Shown here: positions 45,393 through 56,756 of the stretch, in pieces
How positions within the stretch are numbered: the first letter of the stretch is position 1
How the letters are laid out: the number at the start of each line of letters is the position of its first letter
Assembly: GCF_001632365.1 (NCBI RefSeq)
Contig: NW_024468536.1
Coordinates: 1-64,000 of the forward strand
From: Laetiporus sulphureus 93-53
Lineage: Eukaryota; Basidiomycota; Agaricomycetes; Polyporales; Laetiporaceae
DNA length: 64,000 nucleotides
Direction: 5' to 3'
Made by a program: the position numbers and the translations under genes
Notes under the pieces: generated by a model
The model's input: only the letters and a program-made list of their open reading frames with translations
What the model was told of the DNA's origin: nothing
The model's database searches: none

Positions 45393-47354
45393 AAGGTTTG
45401 CATCTAGAGGCGATGCAGAAGCAAAATGTAGAAGATGGTGGAGAAATGAACCAAAACAATGCCCGAGAGGACAGCAACGGCATAGAGCACCTGGCCCGGG
45501 GTGATGTACATGAAGTCTGCATAGTAGAACAGTTCCGGGGCAGGTCTAATGGCCTTCGGATGGAATACAGGGATCTCAGAATGAGGGCATACCATATCTG
45601 CTGCTGCATTCTCCTGCCTTGTGAGGCACATTCGACAGTGAGACCAAAGAGGAGAGCTCTGATGTGTAGTAGAGCCTGAAGCCTGAGAGGTGAACTGAGA
45701 CTGCTGTCTCTGTTGTTGTCCACTGCTGCACAAGCCGCTTCACATTCTAAGTCTCATAGGTATACAGTCTAAAAAAAACAGTCCTCTTGTTCTCTATCTA
45801 CACGTTCTTTAAATATCGCAATTCCAGGATGCACTCACCCTGGTCCTCGTTCCCCTATCTGACCATGCTTGGCTCTCAACCTGTTGACTTGTTCCGCTAT
45901 TTCTTGTTCTCTCAGAGGGCCTGCTGCTGCTGACCACTCCATCGCATCATGTTCCAAACCTGCATTTCACTATTCGTTTAAGTAGAGACCCACTCGTTCC
46001 AGCTCCTGGTTTGCTGCCTCAATGCTCAGCCTCCACCACGTCAAGTCCTGCCGACTTCCCCTGCAACCTTGTAACCATGTTCCCATTCACCTGCCTTGCC
46101 ATCACAATGGTTCCCTTCTGCCCCAATCTGACCTCACCCCTCTGCCCAAGACTGGGTGATTCCTCCAACGGCCTTTCATTGGCTTCACCCCCTAGAGTCC
46201 GAGGACCCGCCCCGAGACTCTGTCCACATCTGGGTCTCTGCCCGTCCTTGCCCCTCGTCCCCATCTCTTCTCTCACCCAACCATGTCTCGCACCACACAA
46301 GCTCAGTTTGATTCTCTGGCCATTTTTTGTGCTGCCTGGCTCCATCGCTACCTCCTCTTGCTTGAGGTGCTGGCATTTGAGCACGCCCATATCCCGTCCA
46401 GGTCGCATCCTGCTGTGGTTGAGTGATATCACTGGCACACTGCTGTCCGGTCACTTTTGGTACGTCTATCGACATGCTCTCCCATACGTGCCAGTCTAAG
46501 GTCCTCTTGTAGCACCAGGCAGCTTCTGCTCATTCGGACCTTGTGGAGTCCGGTTTGCATGTCCACTCGATTGACTCCTACCCATGGGTCCACGAAATGT
46601 GCATGCTTGTCGACTCTTTGTCAACCCCCGGTGGTGCTCCAATCAGCAGGACTCACCCCGCCGTTACTCTGAAGGACGATCCTGACTGCATGCTGCACCC
46701 CGAGGACTTTGGTAGACAGTTCTGATATAAGGTACCTGGATGTGTATTGGTTCACCCTGGATGGACGTCACATGTTGTGTACCCATCCTGTAGTGTAGAA
46801 ATGAGCAGCTTCCCCATACTGCATACTCTGCCCTAAGCCTGACATGTCATGTACCTGTCCTGTACAGACCATGCCTGTAGCCTGCCTGAGGAAACTTGTT
46901 CTGAACCCTTGCTCGTCCGCATCATGTACTTGACCTAAGAGAACTCGTTCTGTGTGGGGGCAGCCCGGAATGCCACCTCACAGCGTGGAACTGCTAGTCC
47001 ATATAAAATATCCTAGGCCTAGCTGCCGTGCAATCGGATAGTATATCTATCTATCAGTGGTAGGGTGCGGTCTGCTTATGACAGCGCATCTGGATCAGTT
47101 GAAACAAGCGTATAGCCTATGCATATAAAGGGCTAGCAGATAACAAGGGAGAACCTTCTGTGACTATTACAGGAAGCTGTGAATCAGCAACACTTCTGGA
47201 CTGCTTCAGCGTGACCTGCAAACCTCAAGTAGTGAGGGACTAAACCTACTTGCTCAGTGCTAAAGTGACATCAGACGCGTATTCAACCCCTGTGCTGTTC
47301 TGACTTACTTAGGGGTTTAGTTACAAGTACATACATAGACACATAGTCATTTGA

Positions 47355-49860
47355 CACAGGATGAACTCTCAGAAAGCTCTGCTGGAACAGCAGGTGAACC
47401 AAGGTTACATCCCTTCAGAGGTAGTTGGACACTGGTGGTGAAATAATCAAAGATCACAAAGACCTCTCTGCAACTGCGAACTGCATCATTCAGGACTCCG
47501 TAGTAACTAGACCTACTAGAAGTAGCAGGACTTTCAAGCTGCATCTGGTCCATTACTAGGCTTGGTGAAGAACAGGTCATCAAATTCTCGACCGGATAAA
47601 CGACTTCGAAGATGTTGCAACACTCGCAACAATCCCGTTCTGAACATGCCATGGAGGAAGTACTCCAAAACCCAGAGCCATCCCAAACTGGGTCTCTATG
47701 ACCAGAATCCTTGGAGGCAGGAACCTCCATCATCTCCACACATGCTCCGACCTCCCCGATACTACTCAGACATGGGAATGGAACACTCCATCCCGGGTCG
47801 AAGGTCCCCCTCTCATCGCTTACAAGAAGAATTCAAGCAACTGTATCCCAATGAGTCAAGCAAGGGGAGGGCCTTCCAGCAATGGGCATATGACATTCAT
47901 GCCCAATGCTTTGATGAAGAGGAGAGGAGGAGGTACCATACCGAGCAGGTGGAGCAACCAGCTCGGCATGAAGCAGCAGCCTGAGGTGAGGATTTTGTGT
48001 GGTCCAGTCACAGCAACATGCCAACTGGATACCAATCCATGACCTTCCCGGACACAAGATGCGCATACTACTATTCACGTCCTGGGCTAGCACCACCAAC
48101 AGAAGAGACTCCAGGATACTGGAACTGACCAGTAGACATGCGAAGGGCATATCAGCACCTTCAAACTGACTACAATTGTCTTCATCAAGAAGTCATCAAC
48201 CTAACCAAGACAGTCGGTGAAGAATGAGCAGCCTGGCTCATGGCTGATGTAGCCCAAAGGCAGCTACTGGATGACCTGATCAAGGAAAGGGAGTTGAAGG
48301 AGGAGGCCCTTGCAGAGCTACAGGCTTGAAAAGACGAACTCGACGCAGCCCAGCAAATGAGGCAGCGTCTCTAAACAGTTGACCAAAATGTGGCCAACTA
48401 CAAGTCATACATAAAGACATTGGAGATGCAGCTTGATGCTGAAAAAGGAAAGTTCAAAGAGTGGAAACTTTTTAGTAGCGAGCAGCAGACAAGGATAGAT
48501 GAGCTCAAACAACGACAAAAGGCTCTCGAGCAGAGACCCCCTCCAATCCCAATCTGACCCCAGACCCAGAAAGCGAAGGACCCCATGCCACTAGAATCAT
48601 TATACGAAGAAGAAATCATCACCCCAGCAGCACAGGGAATCACTGGCCCAGACCCTACCTCACGCACGTGCATGAGGCCTCACACAGAGACAAAAAAGGA
48701 TCTGAAGCAAACCAGCATTCTGGACTGGGCAACAGGAGTCAAGGGTCCTTCAACCTTCAACAGGGCACACCAGTCAACCACTTGGCAGCCCGGTCAAAGG
48801 ATCACCACACCCCCAATCTCTCCCGCACATTCAGTATACCTCGGTGATGACCACGATGACGAGTTCAAGGATGTCTGTTACGTGTTCCCCTGAAGCAAGA
48901 AATACCCGCTCTGGACCAGAACTGAAGGTCCATGGCTCCTCCACTGACATCCTCAAATGAACAACACTGTCAAATATTCTGAGGGCCAAAGGTGAATCTA
49001 CCGAAGGCATTCGATTGCACCAAGGTAAAGGCAAAGGCCTGGCTCACCGATGTAATGAACTATATCGTCATGAAACCAAGCGAGTTCGGAGATGCAAGCT
49101 AAGATTCGGTGGGCCATTTCCTACATACACAGCAGTCACATCGACCACTGGAAATCCTCCTTACTGGAAAGGATGGACAGTGGCGAAACTGTGTACAACA
49201 TGCTCCAGGATTTTGTCAGGGACTTCAAGAAGATGTACTACCCTGTGAACCTGGAGCTGGAAGGCCAGCACATGCCCTGCACATTACAGCAGTGCTACAC
49301 ACCTTGGGAGGAATTTGTCACTGAATGGGAGCATTGGGTCAAGGTCTCAGGGTACAAGGACAAGCAACTGCTGCTCCAGCTCCTTTGTAACACCATGCGA
49401 AGAGAGCTCTGTGACAAAATCTGGATGTCAGAAGGCATCAGTCGAGATGTCAACAGCTACAGCCTCTGGAAGGAGGTTGTGGCTTGGCTCGACCTTCAGC
49501 AGCAGCAGCAGTGGACCACCACCTATGAGGACTGAAAGGACAAGGGCAAGAAGTCCGACTCCAAAACTCGGCAGGTCACGGTTGAAGGTTCATCAACAGT
49601 GCTGGTAACGGCAAATGTGGTCAGAACAACAAGGTCACCCTTCAAGAATGTCAACGAGGCAGGAAGGTCCGTTCCTCACAAGGACACCGTTGGGGTAGAG
49701 AATGAGCACGACAAGCTCAGAAAATGTGGAACCTGCAGCAAGTTGAGGAATGAGGGTGGGTTGTGCACAGATATATGACACACCCACTACTATGACACCA
49801 AGGGGCAGTGCTGATGCAAGAAGGATGCCCAGCCTGCAGCTTGGGCTGTATCGATAGAAG
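47355..49860 (+). pseudogene. Chromovirus 2 gag
   Basis: The ATG near 47355 starts MNSQKALLEQQVNQGYIPSE. The N-terminal region runs with several TGA/TAG stops through RYYSDMGMEHSIPGRRSPSH and EEFKQLYPNESSKGRAFQQW. A coiled-coil region follows at 48180-48540 (LDDLIKERELKEEALAELQA). The capsid-like domain is at 49040-49535: IDHWKSSLLERMDSGETVYN, MLQDFVRDFKKMYYPVN, WEEFVTEWEHWVKVSGY. A Cys-rich segment near 49726-49820 (KCGTCSKLRNEGGLC, then HYYDTKGQC) stands where the zinc knuckle belongs but is not a CCHC box. Confidence 0.78.
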
Positions 49861-49873
49861 AAACTGAGGCCGT

Positions 49874-51401
49874 ATGAGCATTCAAGGTGGCTGTTGCAGC
49901 CAACCCCACTCTGCTCAACCAGGTGGGTTTTCAGTATGGCAAGGCATAAGTATGCATGTCTTGCTGAAAAAGGAGAATACTGGGAGTCCCTTGATGCTGG
50001 AGGCACAAAAACCTGAGAAGGGTCTTGGGATAACTGGCTCCACCCAAGGTGAGGTCCCAGGGAGCATCATGTTGATGGTGGTGGAGGCAAAGCCTGAGAA
50101 GTGCCATCAGACCATACCTGAAAACACCCTAGAGGGACGTGGGCAGGAGGGTCTAAGCACTGGTATGGGAAATTCAAGTACCTCAGTCACAGATGACAGC
50201 ACACCACCACCCCCTAGCGGCTCTCAATTTTCTATCCTTTCATCACTCGCATGTAATTCTAGCACTACATTGGACAATATGGGTGCAAGTAGTGGTGCTC
50301 ACTCTATATCTTTAAATGTGAGGTCTCAGGATGATGAGGCGGAGTCCTCTGATCGAGCTCGGCAGGCTCAAGAAGCAGCTATGCTTAATTGCACGAAACC
50401 TTTTATTTCTTCATCTTTGAACACTGACAGTTTGCAGGTTGCAGCTTCCACCCCCGAACGTACATGGAAGAAGCACAGGAAAACAACCTTGCATGTATAT
50501 CTAGATCATCCGCAAGCCATCATACCCTCACATCAGTCAGACAAAGCAGCGGGATATGATTTTCATTCAGCAGAGCAATGTGCTATAGGACCCCATTCTC
50601 GTGGACTTGTAGATACCAGCCTGAAGTTGATGATACCAAGCAGATACTACGGATGCATCGCTCCACACTCAGACCTGGCTGTAAAAAAGGGAATAGATGT
50701 AGGAGCCAGAGTAATAGACTCAGACCACACAGGATGAGTCAAGATACTCCTAATCAATATTCTTGATACCCCTGTTCGAGATAGAGTATGGCAATCACAT
50801 TGCCCAGCTCATCTTAGAATGAAACAATACCCCCATTACCAAAGTTGTGACGGAGATAGCAGAAACAGCAAGAGGGACTGCTGGATTCGGATCAACAGGT
50901 AACAAACTGCGAGGCAACTTCAATGTCTGAGCAGTACGACGACATCGCCAGATTGACATACCAATGACAATAGAAGTTGGGGATAGGAATATACCAGCCA
51001 ACGCACTCCTAGACTCCGGATGCACTGGATGCTGTGTCGACGAACAATTTGTAAAGAAGTTCAATATACCCACTATACCATTCGAATGACCAGTACAAGT
51101 ATTCAATGCAGATGGATCCCCCAACTGAGACAGCGATATGACACACTATGTATTTCTAGACATAGTTGTTCAGGGCCATAGAGAGTGCCGCAAGCTCAAT
51201 GTCACTACCCTTTCAGACCACAATGTATTTCTCGGGTTTGACTGGCTAGAATACCATAATCCAGAAATAGATTGGGCTAAACGCACGCTTCACTTTACAC
51301 ATTGTAACTGCAGGGAGCTCAAGCTGGAGGACAGTGACAAGGTGCTGGCACTGGACAGCGACTACATTCAGAAACAGTTTTCCAAATACGAACATATATG
51401 A
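49874..51401 (+). pseudogene. Chromovirus 2 dUTPase-protease region
   Basis: A long Ser/Thr-rich linker (49950-50400) leads into a dUTPase at about 50490-50910. Motif 1 is AAGYDFHSAE, motif 2 IAPHSDLAVKKGI, motif 3 GARVIDSDHTG (the usual Tyr is His), and motif 5 RGTAGFGSTG. A TGA at 50735-50737 and a frame change lie within it. The aspartic protease follows at about 50950-51400, with NALLDSGCTGCCVDEQFVKK (active-site DSG intact) and FLGFDWLEYHNPEIDW. The dUTPase therefore lies between nucleocapsid and protease. Confidence 0.82.
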
Positions 51402-51419
51402 GCCACCAAGGTCACTGAC

Positions 51420-54418
51420 CTAGCCATTGCTCAAGGCAAAAGTTCTAAAGCTAAGAGCATGTAAGAGGTAGTTTCAGAACAGTATTGGGATTACAAGAAG
51501 GTCTTTGAGGAAGGTTTGAGGGCCAGCTGCCGGCCAAGTTTCCTTCTGAATTCGATCAGTTACCTGAATGCAGAGTATGGGATCATGCCATAGAACTAGT
51601 AGATGGCGTGAAACCCTTCTGCGGAAAGGTGTATCCAATGAGCATGAAAGAACAGGAAGCTCTGGATATATTCCTTGAAGAAAACTTGAAGACTGGTCAC
51701 ATCAGACAGTCTAAACCCCCCTGGGGTGCCCCTTTCTTCTTTGTTAAGAAAAAGGATGGCAAGCTAAGGCCGATACAGGACTATAGATGGCTCAATGAAA
51801 TCACAAAGAAAAATAAATACCCGCTCCCTCTAATCAACGATCTATTCAACCGGCTTAAGGGAGCCTGGTTCTACTCTAAGCTCGACATCTGGTGGGGCTA
51901 TAATAATATATGGATCAAGGAAGGCGATGAGGAAAAGGCCACGTTTGTCATGAACTGAGGTCTGTTCGAACCTCTAGTGATGTTCTTCGGACTCACTAAT
52001 TCACTATCAACATTCCAAATGATGATGAATGACATCTTTCATGATCTTATCCTCACTGGAAAGGTTATGGTATATCTGGACGATATCTTAATATTCACCA
52101 AGGACATGGAGAAACATCACCAGGTTGTAAAACAGGTACTTAGAATACTCCAGGAACACAAGTTGACATGCAAACCTGAGAAATGCGAGTTCCATGTCGA
52201 AGAGACTGAGTACCTAGGTCACATCATTGGCCATGGGAAACTTCGCATGGATCCTGCAAAGGTCGCTGGCATTACTGAATGGCCAGAGCCCAGGTCCAAG
52301 AAAGATGTGCAACAGTTCCTTGGATTTTGTAATTACTACAAACATTTTGTAAAAGGCTTTGGCTCCTTGGCCAAGCCTCTTTCAGACCTCATGGGCAACC
52401 GAGAATGGGAGTGGATGGACACTGAATGACGTGCCTTCCAGGGTCTCAAGGACCTTCTCACATCGGCCCCAATTATACATATACCTATGGATGAGGACCC
52501 CTTCATGGTAGAAGTAGATGCTTCGCAATTCACCCTTGGGGCAGTTCTTATGCAGAAGCAAGATAATATTTAGGTTCCTGTATCATATTACAGTAGATCA
52601 TTCAAGGATGCTGAAAAGAACTACCAGGTCTATGACCGGGAGCTCTTGGCAATTGTAGATTGTCTAGAAGAATGGTGACATTACTTAATATACGCCAAGC
52701 ATACTGTACAGATCTTCACTGATCACCTTAATCTCACCTATTTTAGGAACCCCAGAAAATTAACCTGCACCAAGCCCGTTGAATGACTTTCCTCGCCGAA
52801 TACGATTTCGAACTCCATCATATCCCTGGCAAGAAAAACAGTGCAGCAGATGCACTCAGCCGATGACCGGACTACGATGATGGCATGGATCATTTGGACA
52901 ACCAGGTTGTGTTACCAAATGAACTATTCCATACAACCAAAATTGTAGGGACTGATGCTATCTGCGACCTCTGTGCCAAACATTCATTTGAATATTTATT
53001 ATGGAAAACACTGCCACAAAAGGAGCTCGAAGCGGCCGAGGACAGCACACTCTCGAGGGGGGTGAAATTCTCATCATACCCAATAATAAGGAAATTATTG
53101 GTGAAACAATATGTTCCCACCATGATGCATCGTTCATGAAACACCCAGGAATAGAAAGGATGTTGGAACTAATCAAGCAATTGTACTGGTGGCCGGAGAT
53201 GATCAAGGATGTTACGGCATATGTGAAAGGTTGTGGGACCTGTCAAAAGGCCAAACCTAACCACCAACACAGATCAGCACCATTAGAGCCAAACTCAGTT
53301 CCAGATCATAACTGGCAGTACATCTCCATAAACCTTATTGTAAAACTACTGTATCTGCTGTAGATGAGTACGACTCCATCCTTGTATTCATGGACTTGAA
53401 GTCTAAAAACTTCATAGCTATACCCTGCAAGGAGTCGATTAACTCAAAGGACTATGCGGACCTGTATATTAAACATGTAATGTCAGCTCACCGACTAGCA
53501 GAAAGGATATGGTCTGATAGGGGACCACATTTTGTATCCTCATTTACCAAGGATGTATACCAACAGTTGGGCATCCAGGGGAATCCTTTTACTGCCTATC
53601 ACCCTCAGACAGATGGGCAGACTGAATGAATGAACCAGGAAATAGAGACCTACTTGAGGATATATACTTCCTATAGGCAGGACGACTGGCCATCCAAGAT
53701 ACCTCTCGCTATGTTCGCATACTGAAACCATAGACAGGCAAGCACCAGCTATACCCCATTCTACCTTACGCATGGATATCATCCCTACACGGGAGTCAAA
53801 ACCAGGAAGGAACCCCATAATCAATTAGCTGAGGAATGGATGAAGGAAATGGAGGAACTTTCCAAGGACGCAACTAATCACCTTACAAAATCAAAGGCTA
53901 TAATGAAGAAGTACCACGATGGCAAATACCAAGCACATGCTGCTTATATCAAGGGTGATCTGGTACTATTAGAAGGAATTAATATTATGACTACTCGACC
54001 AAGCAAAAAGCTGGACGATAAACACTACGGACCATTTACTATAGTAGAAAAGGTCAGGAAGTCAGCTTTCAGACTCAAGCTCCCACCAGCTTGGTGTCAT
54101 ATACACCCCGCCTTCCATGAATCTTTATTATTACTCTATCATACTCTGCAGTTCAGTGTACAAAAAGACGATAGTACTATACCAGTTCCAGAAGGTGAAT
54201 CTCCCACCATTGACCGTATACTCGATAGCAAGAAGTCAAAAAATGGGCTATTATACCTGGTCAAATGGAAAGGGAAGGACGATACCGAGAACAACTGGAT
54301 ACCCTGCTCTACAATAGTGAAGGACTACATACTACTATTAGATACTTTTCACAAACTACATCCCAAGGCACCTAGACCGCCTAATCTCCTTACTATACCT
54401 GGAGGACGAAAGATCTGA
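51420..54418 (+). pseudogene. Chromovirus 2 pol: RT, RNase H, integrase, chromodomain
   Basis: RT: PWGAPFFFVKKKDGKLRPIQ, then FYSKLDIWWGY, and the catalytic VYLDDILIFT (about 52071). RNase H: VEVDASQFTLGAVL, YDRELLAIVDCLEEW, FTDHLNLTYF. Integrase: HPGIERMLELIKQLYWWPEM, CGTCQKAK, LAERIWSDRGPHFVSSF, YHPQTDGQTE. After the integrase tail comes a chromodomain at about 54205-54350 (IDRILDSKKSKNGLLYLVKW, KGKDDTENNWIPCS). It ends at TGA 54416-54418. In-frame TGAs near 51957, 52427, 52676, 52864 and 53627 mostly stand where Arg is expected. Confidence 0.9.
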
Positions 54419-54421
54419 GGC

Positions 54422-54905
54422 ATGGCCGAAGAAGACAGCAGATCAAGCAAAGCTGGTGACAGTACAAAGGATGAGGAATGGAGAGAAAAAATCCATTGGC
54501 AGGGAAAGATGGAAAGATGGATGAAAAGAAGATATCAAGCCCATGTCACGCTTCATATTCCAAAGGATACCCTGATCGATCTAGAAATCAGCATACCCGA
54601 GCGGCTTGACATCTCAACAATATGGGCTTGTGGACCCTGACCATTATATCCACACGATCATCTGTGTTGGGCATCCATATTCTCAAAATCATCAATTCGT
54701 ATACCCAGTCCATGCCCAATGGAACATAGAAGAAAAGAAGATTCGGTGCCCCGAATGCACCCATGGCTACTACTACCTAGACAATACCAAGATACCCTGA
54801 GAATACATGACTGTAAAGGATGTTCCGGTGAAGGAAGAGGACATCTCCAAATATACCACATATGACCTGGAGCATCCTCGGACACCGATACCTAAGGACA
54901 AATGA
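54422..54905 (+). pseudogene. Chromovirus 2 extra 3' ORF, unknown
   Basis: Three bases after the pol stop an ATG opens MAEEDSRSSKAGDSTKDEEW, rich in charged residues, to HVTLHIPKDTLIDLEISIPE. A frame change near 54606-54640 continues as DPDHYIHTIICVGHPYSQNH, then EEKKIRCPECTHGYYYLDN with a Cys pair. One TGA follows, and the tail ends at 54903-54905. About 160 aa in total. It has no signal peptide or membrane segment, so it is not an envelope-like protein. I recognise no family. Confidence 0.55.
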
Positions 54906-55359
54906 GCACTCCAAGCAGTTCACCCACATATTTATCAGTAGGAACCAAGGGGCTTCGTGAGGACACATCAGCCTGGAGGGGAGGTACTGTCACAGTTTTT
55001 CTACACCACAAGTCTCAAGTGCCAAGGACTTTAGTTCATCCACCCGAATACCATATATAGAATGTACCACTACGCCTCTACGTGTATATCTTAGTATACC
55101 CACACCACTCGGACATCTCTCAGACATGTACCAGTCATGTGACCCTACATCATAGTGACATCATAGGCCTGGACTCTCTAGGCACTCCTAGACTTAGACG
55201 GACTCCACTAGGCTTGAGCATGCCATAGCATGCCATAATGAGGTATTAGTACGAATCTAGGATATGCAGGGTCCTACACCCAGTACCAGGGATCTTATCC
55301 CACTTATATATATACTGGCTTGAGCTGAGGCCTACACCTCAGTTTCAAGTTGATCTTTA

Positions 55360-56500
55360 TGTTGGCTTTTGGGGCCTGGGAGGCACTGCAGGATAGCAGT
55401 GGACCTCGGGGGCATCAGAGCCAGGTACAGGGGCTGCAGGAATGGCAGCTGGATAAGCGTCAGGTGTGCGAGCTGCGCCGCCTGCCCTGAAGTGGCATGG
55501 TTAAAAGGGAGATAGTTAATGTAGTGTTACCTTGCTCATTTGTACCCAAATCCCAAGTGGTATCATGAGTTATTGGATGTGGCGCCGGCCTTGGCTGCCG
55601 TTGTTCAACACAAACGAGCCATCGATACTCTGGGACTCTCCGTTATACTCTGGGCTCTCATCTAGTCAACCTGGGCTGACCTTCTTTGACGCAACCAACA
55701 CTGTGATGCCATGCACTGGGCCATTCAAGGCGCAAGCATGAGGGGTGGATGGTGGGCAGTGTAGGGAGGAGGCGGAGGTTGAGGGGGCGCTGGTACAAGG
55801 CACTGGGATAGGGTGCGTAGCGTCTGTTGAAGAGCAGGGAGGGAGGAGGGGGTTGTTCTAGCCTGGGCATGATTGTGAGCACGGAGCATGGTGGGAGGGA
55901 CCCAGGATCCTTTGGGGGGACCTCAGGCTGTGCGTGTCGAGAAGGTGATGTGGATGCAAGACCACACGTGAAGTGCCAGAGCTGGATCAGGGGGCAGGGC
56001 ACATGGACAAGAGGGGCCGAGGCTGAGGTGGTTAGCCGGGGCTGAGGCAAGGCAGTGGGCACATCTGGGCTGGGTTTGACAGCGAAATGCACAGCGCGAT
56101 GCGGGCTGGGCCGGACATGGCAGGACGGGCATTGGGAGGAGCGCCTGTAGCCAGGGCACTATAGAAATGCAGCAGAACCAGGGAGTGCCGGTTAGGGCAG
56201 AAGGAGCTGCAGACAAGGCAGCTGGTTAGGTGGCTGGCTCGAGGGGGCGTGTTGGCTTTTGAGGCCTGGGAGGCACTGCAGGATAGCAGTGGACCTCGGG
56301 GGCATCGGAGCCAGGTACAGGGGCTGCAGGAATGGCAGCCGGATAAGCGCCGGGTGTGCGAGCTGTGCCGCCTGCCCTGAAGTGGCATGGTTAAAAGGGA
56401 GGTAGTTAACATAGCATTACCTTGCTCGTTTGTACCCAAATCCCAAGTGGTGTCATGAGTTATTGGATGTGGCGCCGGTCTTGGCTGCTGTTGTTCAACA
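55360..56500 (+). mobile_element. Small non-autonomous LTR retrotransposon (TRIM-like, 1141 bp)
   Basis: Two 251-bp direct repeats, 55360-55610 and 56250-56500, begin TGTTGGCTTTTG and end TTGTTCAACA. They flank a 639-bp internal region with no gag or pol. The 5-bp TSD is CTTTA. The polypurine-like CGAGGGGGCG precedes the 3' LTR. The internal region has a GC-rich, Pro-rich minus-strand open frame (55658-56092) that I consider chance. It must have used another element's proteins. Confidence 0.88.
55611..55619 (+). promoter_or_regulatory. Primer-binding site of the small LTR element, self-complementary type
   Basis: CAAACGAGC directly follows the 5' LTR and is the complement of GCTCGTTTG in the 3' LTR (56424-56432). 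The 5' LTR has GCTCATTTG (55534-55542), a CpG transition. TTAAAA lies about 33 nt upstream of that point (55501-55506), as expected for a transcript start there. Confidence 0.62.
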
Positions 56501-56579
56501 CTTTACTCCTCCAATCTTACCAGAGAACCTTGACAGGTTAGGCGAGAGCGGACTCAAGGAGTTCTTGAGATCCTTCACA

Positions 56580-56756
56580 CAGGAGAACATTGAAGACTGG
56601 ATCGACGTCGATGGCGACGGGTCTATGCGCGAGCGGACCACCCGCCACAGACGATGGTGGGGGCAGGCCTGTGCCGGCGTGGTCAATAACCCCAATATGC
56701 CGTTGAATGAACGCAATGCTCCTTACGATGACGAGCACGCGTTCTTGTTAGCGTGA
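56580..56756 (+). pseudogene. 3' exon of an unidentified gene cut by chromovirus 2
   Basis: The open frame QENIEDWIDVDGDGSMRERT continues through RHRRWWGQACAGVVNNPNMP and DDEHAFLLA to the TGA at 56754-56756. It is CpG-rich like the host genes to its right. Across the element, the codon CAG at 44413-44415 aligns with CAG at 56580-56582 in the same frame, so the insertion is inside a coding exon. The same frame also happens to be open through the LTR. No domain is recognised. Confidence 0.45.

Larger units (their letters stand above)
44864..47354. other. Long leader of chromovirus 2
   Basis: About 2.5 kb between LTR and gag, unusually long. It contains a 26-bp tandem duplication (45341-45392). 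A minus-strand frame at 45404-45733 has SHCRMCLTRQENAAADMVC and a hydrophobic segment VLYAVAVLSGIVLVHFSTIF. A C-rich plus-strand open region covers 46011-46725. A second TATA-like sequence, GCATATAAAGG, lies near 47120 shortly before the gag ATG. Part of this may be another old insertion; I could not find its ends. Confidence 0.4.
44418..56579 (+). mobile_element. Ty3/gypsy chromovirus 2, full length (about 11 kb plus nested element)
   Basis: The LTRs are 44418-44863 (5') and 54988-56579 (3', interrupted by the 1141-bp element at 55360-56500). The flanks CAGAA (44413-44417) and CAGGA (56580-56584) match 4/5. Order: LTR, self-complementary PBS, very long leader, gag, Cys-rich segment, dUTPase, protease, RT, RNase H, integrase, chromodomain, an extra ORF, polypurine tract (GGAGGGGAGG, about 54976-54984), LTR. 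LTR mismatches are mostly transitions. Many TGA stops are present. Confidence 0.92.
54988..56579 (+). repeat. Chromovirus 2 3' LTR, split by a small LTR element
   Basis: Pieces 54988-55359 and 56506-56579 together match the 5' LTR. The inserted element at 55360-56500 duplicated CTTTA (55355-55359 and 56501-56505), which is single in the 5' LTR (44784-44788). Confidence 0.9.

Noticed and set aside
46011..46725. Overlapping C-rich open frames on both strands
   Set aside because: Low-complexity composition keeps several frames open at once; no motif supports any of them.
191..54905. Classical ascomycete RIP (CpA-targeted) as the only mutational source
   Set aside because: Most stops fit CGA-to-TGA, a CpG change; a few TAG codons fit CAG or TGG changes but are too few to support CpA targeting by eye.
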